A stretch of DNA of 13,000 bases, from positions 1 to 13,000 of the forward strand of contig CAJJYX010000088.1 of the NCBI GenBank assembly GCA_905197435.1, given 5' to 3'. The stretch's first letter is position 1. Each line of letters opens with the position of its first letter. The notes beneath the pieces are model-generated. The model did no database searches. It had not been told where the DNA came from and worked only from the letters and a program-made list of their open reading frames with translations. Source of the stretch: an uncultured Bacteroides sp. Its GTDB lineage: Bacteria; Bacteroidota; Bacteroidia; Bacteroidales; Bacteroidaceae. Position numbers and translations under genes: made by a program. Shown here in pieces: positions 1 to 7,881 of this stretch.

Positions 1-2644
1 TACCTTCTCCGGTACGGAAAAGGTCGTCCCCATGACGGCAAGCTATCAGCTCACCTGCGAGCAGGCCATCGTCGGAATGCCTGCCGAGCTGAAGGTAACG
101 GATGCCGACGGCAAGCCGATTCTGGCTGAAGACCCCGATGGGCGCAGCTTTGCTCCGGTGGAAGTGGAAGGCACAAAGGGATACACAGTGCGCCAGGTGT
201 TCCAGTCGGCAGGAGATGATGAGGCTTTCTATGGTTTGGGCCAGCATCAGGCGGATGAATTCAATTATAAAGGCAAGAATGAGGAACTGTTCCAGTATAA
301 TACAAAGGTGTCTGTACCATTTATCGTGTCCAATAAGAATTATGGCGTGCTTTGGGACAGCTATTCGCTTTGCCGTTTCGGTGATCCGCGTGACTATTCA
401 CAATTGGGCAGCGTGTTCAAGCTTTATGACAAAGACGGCAAAGAGGGTGCCTTGACCGGCACATACACTCCTGGCAAGAAGGATAGGGAGACTATCGTGC
501 GCCGTGAGGATTCTCTTTATTTTGAGCATCTGGACCGTGCAGCCCATCTGGGTAAGGTGATAAATTTGCCCGAAAGATTCCCGTTTATGGGTTCCAAGGT
601 AGTTTATGAAGGGGAAATAGAGCCGTCGGAAAGCGGCTTGTTCCGTTTCATCCTTTACTATGCAGGCTATATGAAAGTATACATTGACAATGAATTGGTG
701 GTTCCCGAACGTTGGCGTACGTCTTGGAATCCCAACAGCTATAAGTTTGCCGTTGATTTGGCAGCGGGCAGGCGTGTGCCCCTGAAGATTGAATGGAACC
801 CCGACGGTGGTGTCTCTTACTGTGGCTTGCGGGTATTGAGTCCGGTGGCTGATGAAGAGCAGAACAAACTATCCTGGTGGGGTGAGATGCAGAATGGCAT
901 AGACTACTATTTCGTTTACGGTGATGACATGGATGATGTGATTAGCGGTTACCGCACATTGACCGGCAAATCCCAGATTATGCCGAAATGGGCGATGGGC
1001 TATTGGCAGAGCCGTGAAAAGTACAATACACGCGATGAAGTGCTCTCTACACTGAAAGAATTCCGTGACCGCCGGATTCCTATTGACAATATTGTAATCG
1101 ACTGGCTGCATTGGAAGCAGGATTCCTGGGGAAGCCATGAATTTGACCCGGCACGTTTCCCCGACCCGAAAGGGATGGTCGATTCCATCCATGCCATGAA
1201 CGGGCGTCTGATGATTTCCGTATGGCCCAAGTTCTATGCAACGACCGAACACTTCAAGGAATTTGACGAAAAAGGCTGGATGTACCGGCAGGCTATCAAA
1301 GACAGCATCAGGGACTGGGTAGGCCCCGGCTATCTGGGTTCTTTCTATGACGCATACGATCCCGATGCACGCAAGCTCTTCTGGAAACAGATGCAGGACC
1401 ATTACTATCCCTTGGGTATTGACGCTTGGTGGATGGATGCCAGTGAGCCGAACATCCGTGACTGTACGGATTTGCAATACCGCAAGGACCTTTGCGGCCC
1501 GACGGCACTCGGCCCTTCAGCCAAGTTCTTCAATGCGTATGCGCTGATGAATGCCGAGGCTATCTATGACGGGCAGCGTGGCGTGGAACCGGACAAGCGC
1601 GTCTTCTTGTTGACACGTTCCGGTTTTGCAGGGTTGCAGCGCTATTCCACTGCCACCTGGAGTGGCGATATCGCCACCCGTTGGGAAGATATGAAAGCAC
1701 AAATTTCTGCCGGCCTGAACTTTGCCGTCAGCGGCATTCCTTATTGGACCATGGACATCGGCGGATTCTGTGTGGAGAACCGCTATGTGGCAGGTCAGAT
1801 GGAATTCAACAAGACCGGGCGCGAAAATGCGGATTATAAGGAATGGAGAGAGCTGAATACCCGTTGGTATCAGTTCGGCGCTTTCTGCCCGTTGTTCCGT
1901 GCGCACGGCCAGTATCCCTACCGTGAGGTTTGGAATATTGCTCCGGCAGGACATCCGTGCTACAATTCCATCGTTTACTATACGAAGCTGCGTTACAACA
2001 TGATGCCGTATATCTACTCTTTGGCAGGCATGACTTACTTCAATGATTATACCATCATGCGTCCGCTTGTAATGGACTTCACGGCTGATGCAAACGTCAA
2101 CAATATCGGTGACCAGTTCATGTTCGGCTCTGCCTTGATGGTAGCCCCGGTTTACGAATACGGCGCACGCAGCCGCGAGGTTTATTTCCCGGCAAGCTGC
2201 GGTTGGTATGATTTCTATTCCGGCAAGTATGTGGACGGTGGCCAGACGCTGAAGGTGGATGCCCCTTATGAACGTATTCCGCTCTACGTCTGCGAAGGTG
2301 CCATTGTTCCTTACGGTCCCGACATGCAATACAGTGATGAAAAGCCGGCTTCGGAAATCACACTCTATGTCTATACGGGCAAGGACGGCGCATTTACGCT
2401 CTATGAGGATGAAGGTGTGAACTATAACTACGAGAAAGGACAATACGCCACCATACCGTTTGCTTATAACGATGCTGAAGGAACATTGGTAATCGGTGAC
2501 CGTACAGGCAGCTTCCCCGGTATGCTGAAGGAACGTACTTTCAATGTGGTGAAGGTCGGCAAAGGCCAGCCGCAACCGTTCGACTTGAAGGCGAAAGGGA
2601 GAACGGTGAAGTATGACGGAAAAGCACAAACCGTAAAAATATAA
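1..2644 (+). CDS. GH31 alpha-xylosidase with PA14 insert (5' truncated)
   Basis: Predicted to release alpha-1,6-linked xylose from the non-reducing end of xyloglucan oligosaccharides in the periplasm. The frame is open to the window edge (it reads TFSGTEKVVP before the Met at 32), so that Met is not the start and the signal peptide lies upstream. Numbering from that Met: an N-terminal beta-sandwich is interrupted at about 135-270 by a PA14-like domain, the architecture of Bacteroides xyloglucan alpha-xylosidases such as BoGH31A. The TIM barrel follows (about 312-665), then C-terminal beta domains. The nucleophile is Asp469 in WWMDASEPN and the acid/base Asp546 in WSGD. Their 77-residue spacing equals that recalled for BoGH31A (D553/D630), which suggests about 84 residues precede Met32, 10 of them visible. 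The stop is TAA. Family assignment is firm; xylosidase rather than glucosidase specificity is inferred from the PA14 domain and the neighbours. Confidence 0.93.
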   Translation, partial: TFSGTEKVVPMTASYQLTCEQAIVGMPAELKVTDADGKPILAEDPDGRSFAPVEVEGTKGYTVRQVFQSAGDDEAFYGLGQHQADEFNYKGKNEELFQYNTKVSVPFIVSNKNYGVLWDSYSLCRFGDPRDYSQLGSVFKLYDKDGKEGALTGTYTPGKKDRETIVRREDSLYFEHLDRAAHLGKVINLPERFPFMGSKVVYEGEIEPSESGLFRFILYYAGYMKVYIDNELVVPERWRTSWNPNSYKFAVDLAAGRRVPLKIEWNPDGGVSYCGLRVLSPVADEEQNKLSWWGEMQNGIDYYFVYGDDMDDVISGYRTLTGKSQIMPKWAMGYWQSREKYNTRDEVLSTLKEFRDRRIPIDNIVIDWLHWKQDSWGSHEFDPARFPDPKGMVDSIHAMNGRLMISVWPKFYATTEHFKEFDEKGWMYRQAIKDSIRDWVGPGYLGSFYDAYDPDARKLFWKQMQDHYYPLGIDAWWMDASEPNIRDCTDLQYRKDLCGPTALGPSAKFFNAYALMNAEAIYDGQRGVEPDKRVFLLTRSGFAGLQRYSTATWSGDIATRWEDMKAQISAGLNFAVSGIPYWTMDIGGFCVENRYVAGQMEFNKTGRENADYKEWRELNTRWYQFGAFCPLFRAHGQYPYREVWNIAPAGHPCYNSIVYYTKLRYNMMPYIYSLAGMTYFNDYTIMRPLVMDFTADANVNNIGDQFMFGSALMVAPVYEYGARSREVYFPASCGWYDFYSGKYVDGGQTLKVDAPYERIPLYVCEGAIVPYGPDMQYSDEKPASEITLYVYTGKDGAFTLYEDEGVNYNYEKGQYATIPFAYNDAEGTLVIGDRTGSFPGMLKERTFNVVKVGKGQPQPFDLKAKGRTVKYDGKAQTVKI

Positions 2645-2681
2645 TCAGAATGATAGACCACGGCGTCAGGGAGAGAAATCT

Positions 2682-2769
2682 ATCCCGGTGCCGGTCTTGT
2701 CGTTCCCCGGTGCCGGGCGATGCCTTCCTCGGTGCCGAAGGGGTCGTTCCTCGGTGCCGGGCACTTCCC
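2682..2769. repeat. Four-copy 22-bp GC-rich intergenic repeat array
   Basis: The 186-bp gap between the GH31 and GH2 genes contains the octamer CGGTGCCG four times, at 2686, 2708, 2730 and 2752, exactly 22 bp apart. Units 3 and 4 share the 12-mer TCCTCGGTGCCG. Units 1 and 3 both end TCGT. In RNA each core can form a small hairpin with a GUGC loop, CG(GUGC)CG. The bases just outside the core are C/G, C/G, U/A and U/G in the four copies, so pairing is kept while sequence changes. The array is bracketed by two copies of GAGAGAAAT (2671-2679 and 2789-2797). No consensus Bacteroides promoter was found in this gap. Role unknown: an intergenic repeat family, an RNA processing or attenuation element, or a protein-binding array are all possible. 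Confidence 0.85.
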
Positions 2770-2830
2770 CGCTTCTGGATAGCTGTGAGAGAGAAATAGG
2801 CACTCGATAATCTTTTAGATATTTATTACC

Positions 2831-5350
2831 ATGAATAAAATCATATTGTTTTTAGCTATCGGGCAGTTCCTGCTGGCCGGTTGCAATGCTCCTAAAGAGG
2901 TAGCTGGTGATGACCGCAGCTTGGATTTTACTGCCGGCTGGACCTTCCGCTTGGGAGACGATGCGGCGGCAGCCCGTCCGGATTATAATGACGCCGAGTG
3001 GCGGAAATTGAACTTGCCCCACGATTGGGCCATCGAAGGAGAATTCAGCAGAGGTAATCCTTCGGGTACGGGTGGAGGTGCACTGCCTGGTGGCATAGGC
3101 TGGTATCGCAAGACTTTTACTGCCGATAAGGCCGATGAAGGCAAGCGCTATCGCATAGATTTCGATGGCGCCTATATGAACTCTACCGTTTATATCAATG
3201 GACATGAATTGGGGACACGCCCTTACGGGTACATCTCGTTCAGTTATGACCTGACTCCTTATATCAAGTGGGGAGAGGAGAATGTGCTGGCTGTCCGTGT
3301 GGACAATGCCGAACAGCCCAATTCGCGCTGGTATTCCGGTTGCGGCATCTACCGTAATGTATGGCTGACAAAGCTGAATCCGGCGCATGTGGCGCAATGG
3401 GGTACCTATGTCACGGCAGAAGAAGTGTCGAAGAACAGTGCCCGGTTGAAGATACGCACCAAACTGCAGTACGATGCCGAAGCACAGATGGCCGATGTCG
3501 TCCTGCAATCCCGGTTAGTGGATGCCGACGGCAATGCGGTGGGTGAGGCTGTGTCGGAAGCTCAGTTGATGCCTCTTGCCTCGGCAGAAGTGGAGCAGGA
3601 GATACACTTGAAGAATCCCCGCCTCTGGAGTATTGATACGCCTTATATGTATAGAGTAGAAAGCACTCTCAAGGATAAGCAGACCGGCGAAGTGCTCGAC
3701 CGTTACCATACTCCTACCGGCATCCGTACTTTCCGCTTCGATGCACAGAAAGGTTTTATCCTGAATGGTGAGCAAGTGAAGATAAACGGTGTCTGCATGC
3801 ATCATGACCTGGGGTGCTTGGGAGCTGCGGTGAATACACGTGCCATCGGGCGCCAGTTGGAGATTCTGAAAGAGATGGGCTGCAACGGCATCCGTTGTTC
3901 CCATAACCCTCCCGCACCGGAACTGCTCGACCTTTGCGACCGTATGGGCTTCATCGTGATGGATGAGGCTTTCGATATGTGGCGTAAGAAAAAGACCCGC
4001 CACGACTATTCACGTTACTTCAACGAATGGCACGAGCGCGATTTGACAGACCTTATTGTGCGCGACCGCAATCATCCTTCCATCTTCATGTGGAGCATCG
4101 GCAACGAGGTGCTGGAACAGTGGACGGATGCCAAAGCCGATACTCTGAGCCTGGAAGAGGCCAATCTTATCTTGAACTTCGGCCATAGTGCGGATATGCT
4201 GGCAAAGGATGGGGAAATGTCTGTCAATTCGTTGCTGACGAAGAAACTGGCGGATATGGTGAGGAAACTTGATGCCACACGCCCCGTGACGGCCGGTTGC
4301 AATGAACCGAACCCGAACAATCATCTGTTCCGTTCCGGTGCGCTCGACATTATCGGCTTCAACTACCATGACGACTGGTTTGCAGGTGTTCCCGAGAACT
4401 TCCCGGGTAAGCCGTTTATTGTGGCGGAAAGTGTTTCCGGCCTGATGACACGCGGTTACTACCGGATGCCGAGTGATTCGATGTTTATCTGGCCCGCACG
4501 TTGGGACAAGCCTTTCCATGAGGCATCATTCTCTTGTTCATCATACGACAACTGCCATGTTCCTTGGGGCAATCGTCACGAAGGTACCATGCGGCATGTA
4601 AAGAACAACGACTTTATAAGCGGCCAATACATTTGGACAGGTTTCGATTACATAGGTGAACCTACTCCTTATGGTTGGCCGGCACGCAGTTCTTACTTCG
4701 GTATTGTTGATTTGGCGGGATTCCCTAAAGATGTTTATTACATGTATCAGTCCGAGTGGCGTCCTGACAAGACGGTACTACATCTTTTCCCGCATTGGAA
4801 CTGGACACCGGGACAAGACATAGACTTATGGGTATATTATAATAATGCCGATGAGGTGGAGCTTTTCGTTAATGGAAAGTCGCAGGGGGTACGCAGCAAG
4901 GGGAAAGATGATTTTCATGTAATGTGGCGCGTGAAGTATGAGCCGGGTACGGTAAAGGCTGTTTCCCGTAAGGAGGGAAAGGTCGTTGCCGAGCAGGAAA
5001 TCCGTACGGCTGGCGAACCTGCACGGATTCGTCTGACCCCCGACCGTAGTGGCATCCAAGCAGATGGCAAGGACTTGAGTTTCATCACAGTCGAGATATT
5101 GGACAAGGACGGAAACTTGTGCCCGAATGCAGAAAATGACGTGACTTTTGTTGTGGAAGGTGCAGGCTTCATTGCAGGAGTGGACAACGGAAGCCCCGTT
5201 TCCATGGAGAAGTTCAAGGACAACCATCGTAAGGCTTTTTATGGAAAGTGCCTGGTGGTAGTACAGAGCAATGGCGAAATCGGAAGTGTCAGAGTGACGG
5301 GTGTGGCTGATGGATTGGAGAAGGCAACGACGGCTATTAAGGCAAAATGA
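2831..5350 (+). CDS. GH2 beta-galactosidase, lipoprotein
   Basis: Predicted exo-beta-galactosidase removing galactose from xyloglucan side chains once fucose is gone. The N-terminus carries a type II signal peptide with lipobox LAGC, the lipidated Cys being residue 18. No acidic run follows that Cys directly, so inner-leaflet or periplasmic anchoring is more likely than surface export (inference). Domain order: jelly-roll sugar-binding domain (about 28-190), Ig-like beta-sandwich (about 190-305), TIM barrel (about 307-620), a DUF4982-like domain (about 650-705) and a C-terminal Ig-like GH2_C5-type domain (about 729-835). The acid/base is Glu426 in WSIGNE and the nucleophile is Glu533 in IVAES. 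Length (839 aa) fits Bacteroides GH2 enzymes. A beta-galactosidase rather than a glucuronidase or mannosidase is inferred from domain order and the alpha-xylosidase neighbour; another beta-linked sugar cannot be excluded. Confidence 0.9.
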   Translation: MNKIILFLAIGQFLLAGCNAPKEVAGDDRSLDFTAGWTFRLGDDAAAARPDYNDAEWRKLNLPHDWAIEGEFSRGNPSGTGGGALPGGIGWYRKTFTADKADEGKRYRIDFDGAYMNSTVYINGHELGTRPYGYISFSYDLTPYIKWGEENVLAVRVDNAEQPNSRWYSGCGIYRNVWLTKLNPAHVAQWGTYVTAEEVSKNSARLKIRTKLQYDAEAQMADVVLQSRLVDADGNAVGEAVSEAQLMPLASAEVEQEIHLKNPRLWSIDTPYMYRVESTLKDKQTGEVLDRYHTPTGIRTFRFDAQKGFILNGEQVKINGVCMHHDLGCLGAAVNTRAIGRQLEILKEMGCNGIRCSHNPPAPELLDLCDRMGFIVMDEAFDMWRKKKTRHDYSRYFNEWHERDLTDLIVRDRNHPSIFMWSIGNEVLEQWTDAKADTLSLEEANLILNFGHSADMLAKDGEMSVNSLLTKKLADMVRKLDATRPVTAGCNEPNPNNHLFRSGALDIIGFNYHDDWFAGVPENFPGKPFIVAESVSGLMTRGYYRMPSDSMFIWPARWDKPFHEASFSCSSYDNCHVPWGNRHEGTMRHVKNNDFISGQYIWTGFDYIGEPTPYGWPARSSYFGIVDLAGFPKDVYYMYQSEWRPDKTVLHLFPHWNWTPGQDIDLWVYYNNADEVELFVNGKSQGVRSKGKDDFHVMWRVKYEPGTVKAVSRKEGKVVAEQEIRTAGEPARIRLTPDRSGIQADGKDLSFITVEILDKDGNLCPNAENDVTFVVEGAGFIAGVDNGSPVSMEKFKDNHRKAFYGKCLVVVQSNGEIGSVRVTGVADGLEKATTAIKAK

Positions 5351-5359
5351 TATTTTGCC
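5341..5359 (+). other. Perfect inverted repeat across the GH2 stop codon
   Basis: GGCAAAAT, then GAT, then ATTTTGCC: an 8-bp perfect stem with a 3-base loop that contains the TGA stop (5348-5350). A weaker hairpin follows at once (CAGCA/TGCTG, 5359-5375). Neither is followed by a clear T run, so this may be a weak terminator, a 3'-end stabiliser or chance. Confidence 0.4.
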
Positions 5360-5593
5360 AGCATCGTTATTGCTGTTCGTGCTTGGACATTTTAGGATTT
5401 CGGTGGCCGTTCCGTTTATAGGAAAATCTGTCAGACTGTATGGGATGTCTTTCGGTAAGGAATCAAAAAAAACGTGTATTAATCATCTGCCTAACAAAAT
5501 AATTCAATACCTTTACTTTCGGTAAGCATAATGATAAATGTTTTGTGATATTGTAAATCGTTGAACTGACGTTAATTTAATTAATCAACACAA
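5351..5593. other. AT-rich spacer upstream of GH3 with 11-bp direct repeat
   Basis: This 243-bp gap is the longest in the cluster and probably contains the GH3 leader. CTTTCGGTAAG occurs twice (5449-5459 and 5516-5526, 67 bp apart), and its core TTTCGGT a third time at 5398-5404. No full TTTG/TAnnTTTG promoter was found; the nearest -7-like matches are TACCTTTA (5508) and TACTTTCG (5514), without a matching -33 element. The last 70 bases before the GH3 start are very AT-rich and lack a clear Shine-Dalgarno site. No convincing gene is present in the gap. Confidence 0.5.
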
Positions 5594-7807
5594 ATGAAGA
5601 ATAAGTTTTTTGTAACCTTGCTTTTAGCATGTTCCATCAGTACTGTGTCTGCACAGACACCGGCCTATATGGATGATGCGCAACCCATTGAAGTACGTGT
5701 AAAAGATGCCCTCGGTCGCATGACATTGGAAGAGAAAGTCGCTCTTTGCCATGCGCAGGGCAAATTCAGCAGTGCGGGTGTTCCCCGGCTGGGCATTCCC
5801 GAACTTTGGATGAGCGACGGCCCTCACGGTGTCCGTGCCGAAATCAACTGGAACGATTGGGGATATGCCAATTGGACGAATGACAGTATTACGGCTTTCC
5901 CTGCATTGACTTGCCTGGCTGCCACTTGGAATCCGGAAATGTCTGCCAAGTATGGCAAAGCCGTCGGAGAGGAAGCACGCTACCGTGAAAAGGATGTGCT
6001 GCTGGGACCCGGTGTCAACATTTATCGTACTCCGATGAATGGGCGTAACTTTGAATATATGGGCGAGGACCCATATCTGGCAAGTGTGATGTGTGTACCT
6101 TATATCCAGGAATTGCAGAAGAACGGGGTGGCCGCTTGTGTCAAGCACTATGCGTTGAACAATCAGGAACTGTGGCGCGGACATATCGACGTGAACCTCA
6201 GCGACCGCGCTCTGTATGAAATCTATCTGCCTGCATTTAAGGCTGCGGTAGAAAAGGGAGGTGCATGGAGTATTATGGGTGCTTATAACAAGATTCGCGG
6301 CCAGCATGCCTGTCATAATGATTTTACATTGAACAAGATACTGAAAGACGACTGGAAGTTTGATGGTTGTGTCATTACCGACTGGGGTGGTGCCCATGAT
6401 ACATACGAAGCCGCCATCAACGGACTGGATATCGAGATGGGTTCTTACACCAACGGTCTGACGTCCGAAAGTGTATTTACCTATAATGATTATTATCTTG
6501 CCAACCCTTATCTCAAGATGCTGAAGGAAGGTAAGGTGCCGATGTCTACAATAGACGACAAAGCTTCCCGTATCCTTCGCCTGATATTCCGTACGGCAAT
6601 GAACCGTCAGAAACCCTATGGCTCGGTAGCTACGGAAGAGCATTATGCTGCAGCCCGTGAGATTGGCAATGAAGGCATTGTGCTGCTCAAGAATGCTCCG
6701 GTGGTAAAGAAAGGTGCTCCGTTGCTGCCGATTGTTGCCGATAAATACCAGAATATCCTGGTGGTAGGCGACAATGCCGTGCGCCTGCTGAATCAGGGAG
6801 GAGGATCTTCCGAACTGAAAGTGAAGGATATGGTATCTCCGTTGGATGGCTTGCGTGCCGTTTATGGCGATAAGGTGAGCTATGCAAAAGGTTATGCCGC
6901 CGGTCGCCCGATGTACGGTCGTGCTGATGAAATCCCGCAGCATGTAGTGGATTCGCTCCGTGCCGAAGCCGTGGAAATGGCGAAAAAAGCAGACTTGGTG
7001 GTGTTGGTAGGCGGATTAAACAAGAACCATTTTCAGGATTGTGAAGGTGGCGACCGTCAGGAGTACGGTTTACCTTTCGGACAGGATGAACTGATTGAAG
7101 GTATGCTGGGCGTAAATAAGAATCTTGTTTTGGTTCTTCTCAGCGGCAATGCGGTAGAAATGCCGTGGATAGCCCAAGTCCCTGCCATTGTGCAAGGCTG
7201 GTATTTGGGTTCCATGGGTGGCAAGTCTCTGGCCGACATCCTGAGCGGTGCGGTGAATCCAAGCGGTAAGTTACCTTTCTCTTTCCCCGCTAAGCTGACA
7301 GACTGCGGTGCACATGCTTTTGATGAGCTCGGTTATCCGGGTGATAGCATCAAGGAGGTATATAAAGAAGATATTCTGGTGGGCTATCGTTGGCACGACA
7401 CCAAGAAGATTCCCGCCCTCTTCTCCTTCGGTCATGGTTTGAGCTATACTACCTTTACTTACGGCAAACCGGTGGCTTCTGCCAAGACCATGGCTGCCGA
7501 TGGTACATTGACGGTGACGGTTGCCGTGAAGAATACAGGTAGTGTTGCCGGAAAAGAGATTGTACAGCTTTATGTAGGCGATGATAAATGCAGTGTGCTC
7601 CGTCCTGTAAAGGAATTGAAGCATTTCGCAAAGGTGGCTTTGGCGCCGGGCGAGGAGAAGAACGTGACTTTCACCCTTACTCCGGATGATTTGAAGTTTT
7701 ACGATGAGGCTTCCGCAGCCTGGAAGTACGAACCGGGCAAGTTCAAGGCATACGTTTGTGCTTCGTCTGCCGATGTCCGCGGTGTGGTTCCGTTTGAAAT
7801 GAAATAA
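5594..7807 (+). CDS. GH3 beta-glucosidase, secreted
   Basis: Predicted to hydrolyse terminal beta-1,4-glucose from the xyloglucan backbone after side chains are removed, in the periplasm. A type I signal peptide is present with a likely cut after VSA, before QTP (about residue 20). The N-terminal TIM-barrel domain carries MSDGPHGVR, KHYALNNQE (substrate-binding Lys-His) and the nucleophile Asp263 in ITDWGG. NEGIVLLKN leads into the alpha/beta sandwich domain, where Glu484 in CEGGDRQEYGLP is the probable acid/base. A fibronectin type III-like domain closes the protein (about 640-735, with KEIVQLYVGD). At 737 aa it is full length for the three-domain GH3 type. The start at 5594 is supported by the signal peptide directly after it. 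GH3 also includes beta-xylosidases; glucosidase is preferred from the motif set and context. Confidence 0.9.
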   Translation: MKNKFFVTLLLACSISTVSAQTPAYMDDAQPIEVRVKDALGRMTLEEKVALCHAQGKFSSAGVPRLGIPELWMSDGPHGVRAEINWNDWGYANWTNDSITAFPALTCLAATWNPEMSAKYGKAVGEEARYREKDVLLGPGVNIYRTPMNGRNFEYMGEDPYLASVMCVPYIQELQKNGVAACVKHYALNNQELWRGHIDVNLSDRALYEIYLPAFKAAVEKGGAWSIMGAYNKIRGQHACHNDFTLNKILKDDWKFDGCVITDWGGAHDTYEAAINGLDIEMGSYTNGLTSESVFTYNDYYLANPYLKMLKEGKVPMSTIDDKASRILRLIFRTAMNRQKPYGSVATEEHYAAAREIGNEGIVLLKNAPVVKKGAPLLPIVADKYQNILVVGDNAVRLLNQGGGSSELKVKDMVSPLDGLRAVYGDKVSYAKGYAAGRPMYGRADEIPQHVVDSLRAEAVEMAKKADLVVLVGGLNKNHFQDCEGGDRQEYGLPFGQDELIEGMLGVNKNLVLVLLSGNAVEMPWIAQVPAIVQGWYLGSMGGKSLADILSGAVNPSGKLPFSFPAKLTDCGAHAFDELGYPGDSIKEVYKEDILVGYRWHDTKKIPALFSFGHGLSYTTFTYGKPVASAKTMAADGTLTVTVAVKNTGSVAGKEIVQLYVGDDKCSVLRPVKELKHFAKVALAPGEEKNVTFTLTPDDLKFYDEASAAWKYEPGKFKAYVCASSADVRGVVPFEMK

Positions 7808-7881
7808 GCTCATAATCAGAGAATATTGCAGGGTGCATGCGGTAATGTTGCAGGCTGAAGTCATAATCAAAAAAAAACAAT

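Noticed and set aside
1517..2629. Long antisense open frame (370 codons) opposite GH31.
   Set aside because: It lies fully inside a well-supported gene and its translation shows no recognisable domain. It looks like a shadow of codon bias.
2682..2769. Possible small CRISPR array (regular spacing, repeated core).
   Set aside because: The conserved core is only 8-12 bp, intervals of 14 bp are too short for spacers, and no cas genes are nearby.
2650..2799. A 49-codon open frame starting 6 bp after the GH31 stop and running through the 22-bp repeat array.
   Set aside because: The 22-bp period rotates the frame between copies, so no peptide repeat is kept. There is no ribosome binding site, and open frames are common in GC-rich repeats. 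The RNA/DNA repeat explanation is simpler.
5508..5521. TACCTTTA / TACTTTCG as a -7 promoter element for GH3.
   Set aside because: Each has one mismatch to TAnnTTTG, and no TTTG lies 19-21 bp upstream. It is too weak to list as a promoter.
5301..5525. A 74-codon + strand frame overlapping the GH2 end and the following spacer.
   Set aside because: It begins inside GH2 in another frame, is composed of AT-rich spacer sequence and has no family resemblance.
5624..6943. Long antisense open frame (439 codons) opposite GH3.
   Set aside because: It is opposite the catalytic domain of a clear GH3 gene and shows no domain or signal. It is treated as a coding shadow.
7810..7869. TCATAATCA direct repeat at both ends of the GH3-GH95 spacer (7810 and 7861).
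   Set aside because: A 9-bp AT-rich repeat 51 bp apart is plausible by chance and has no accompanying promoter or terminator signal.
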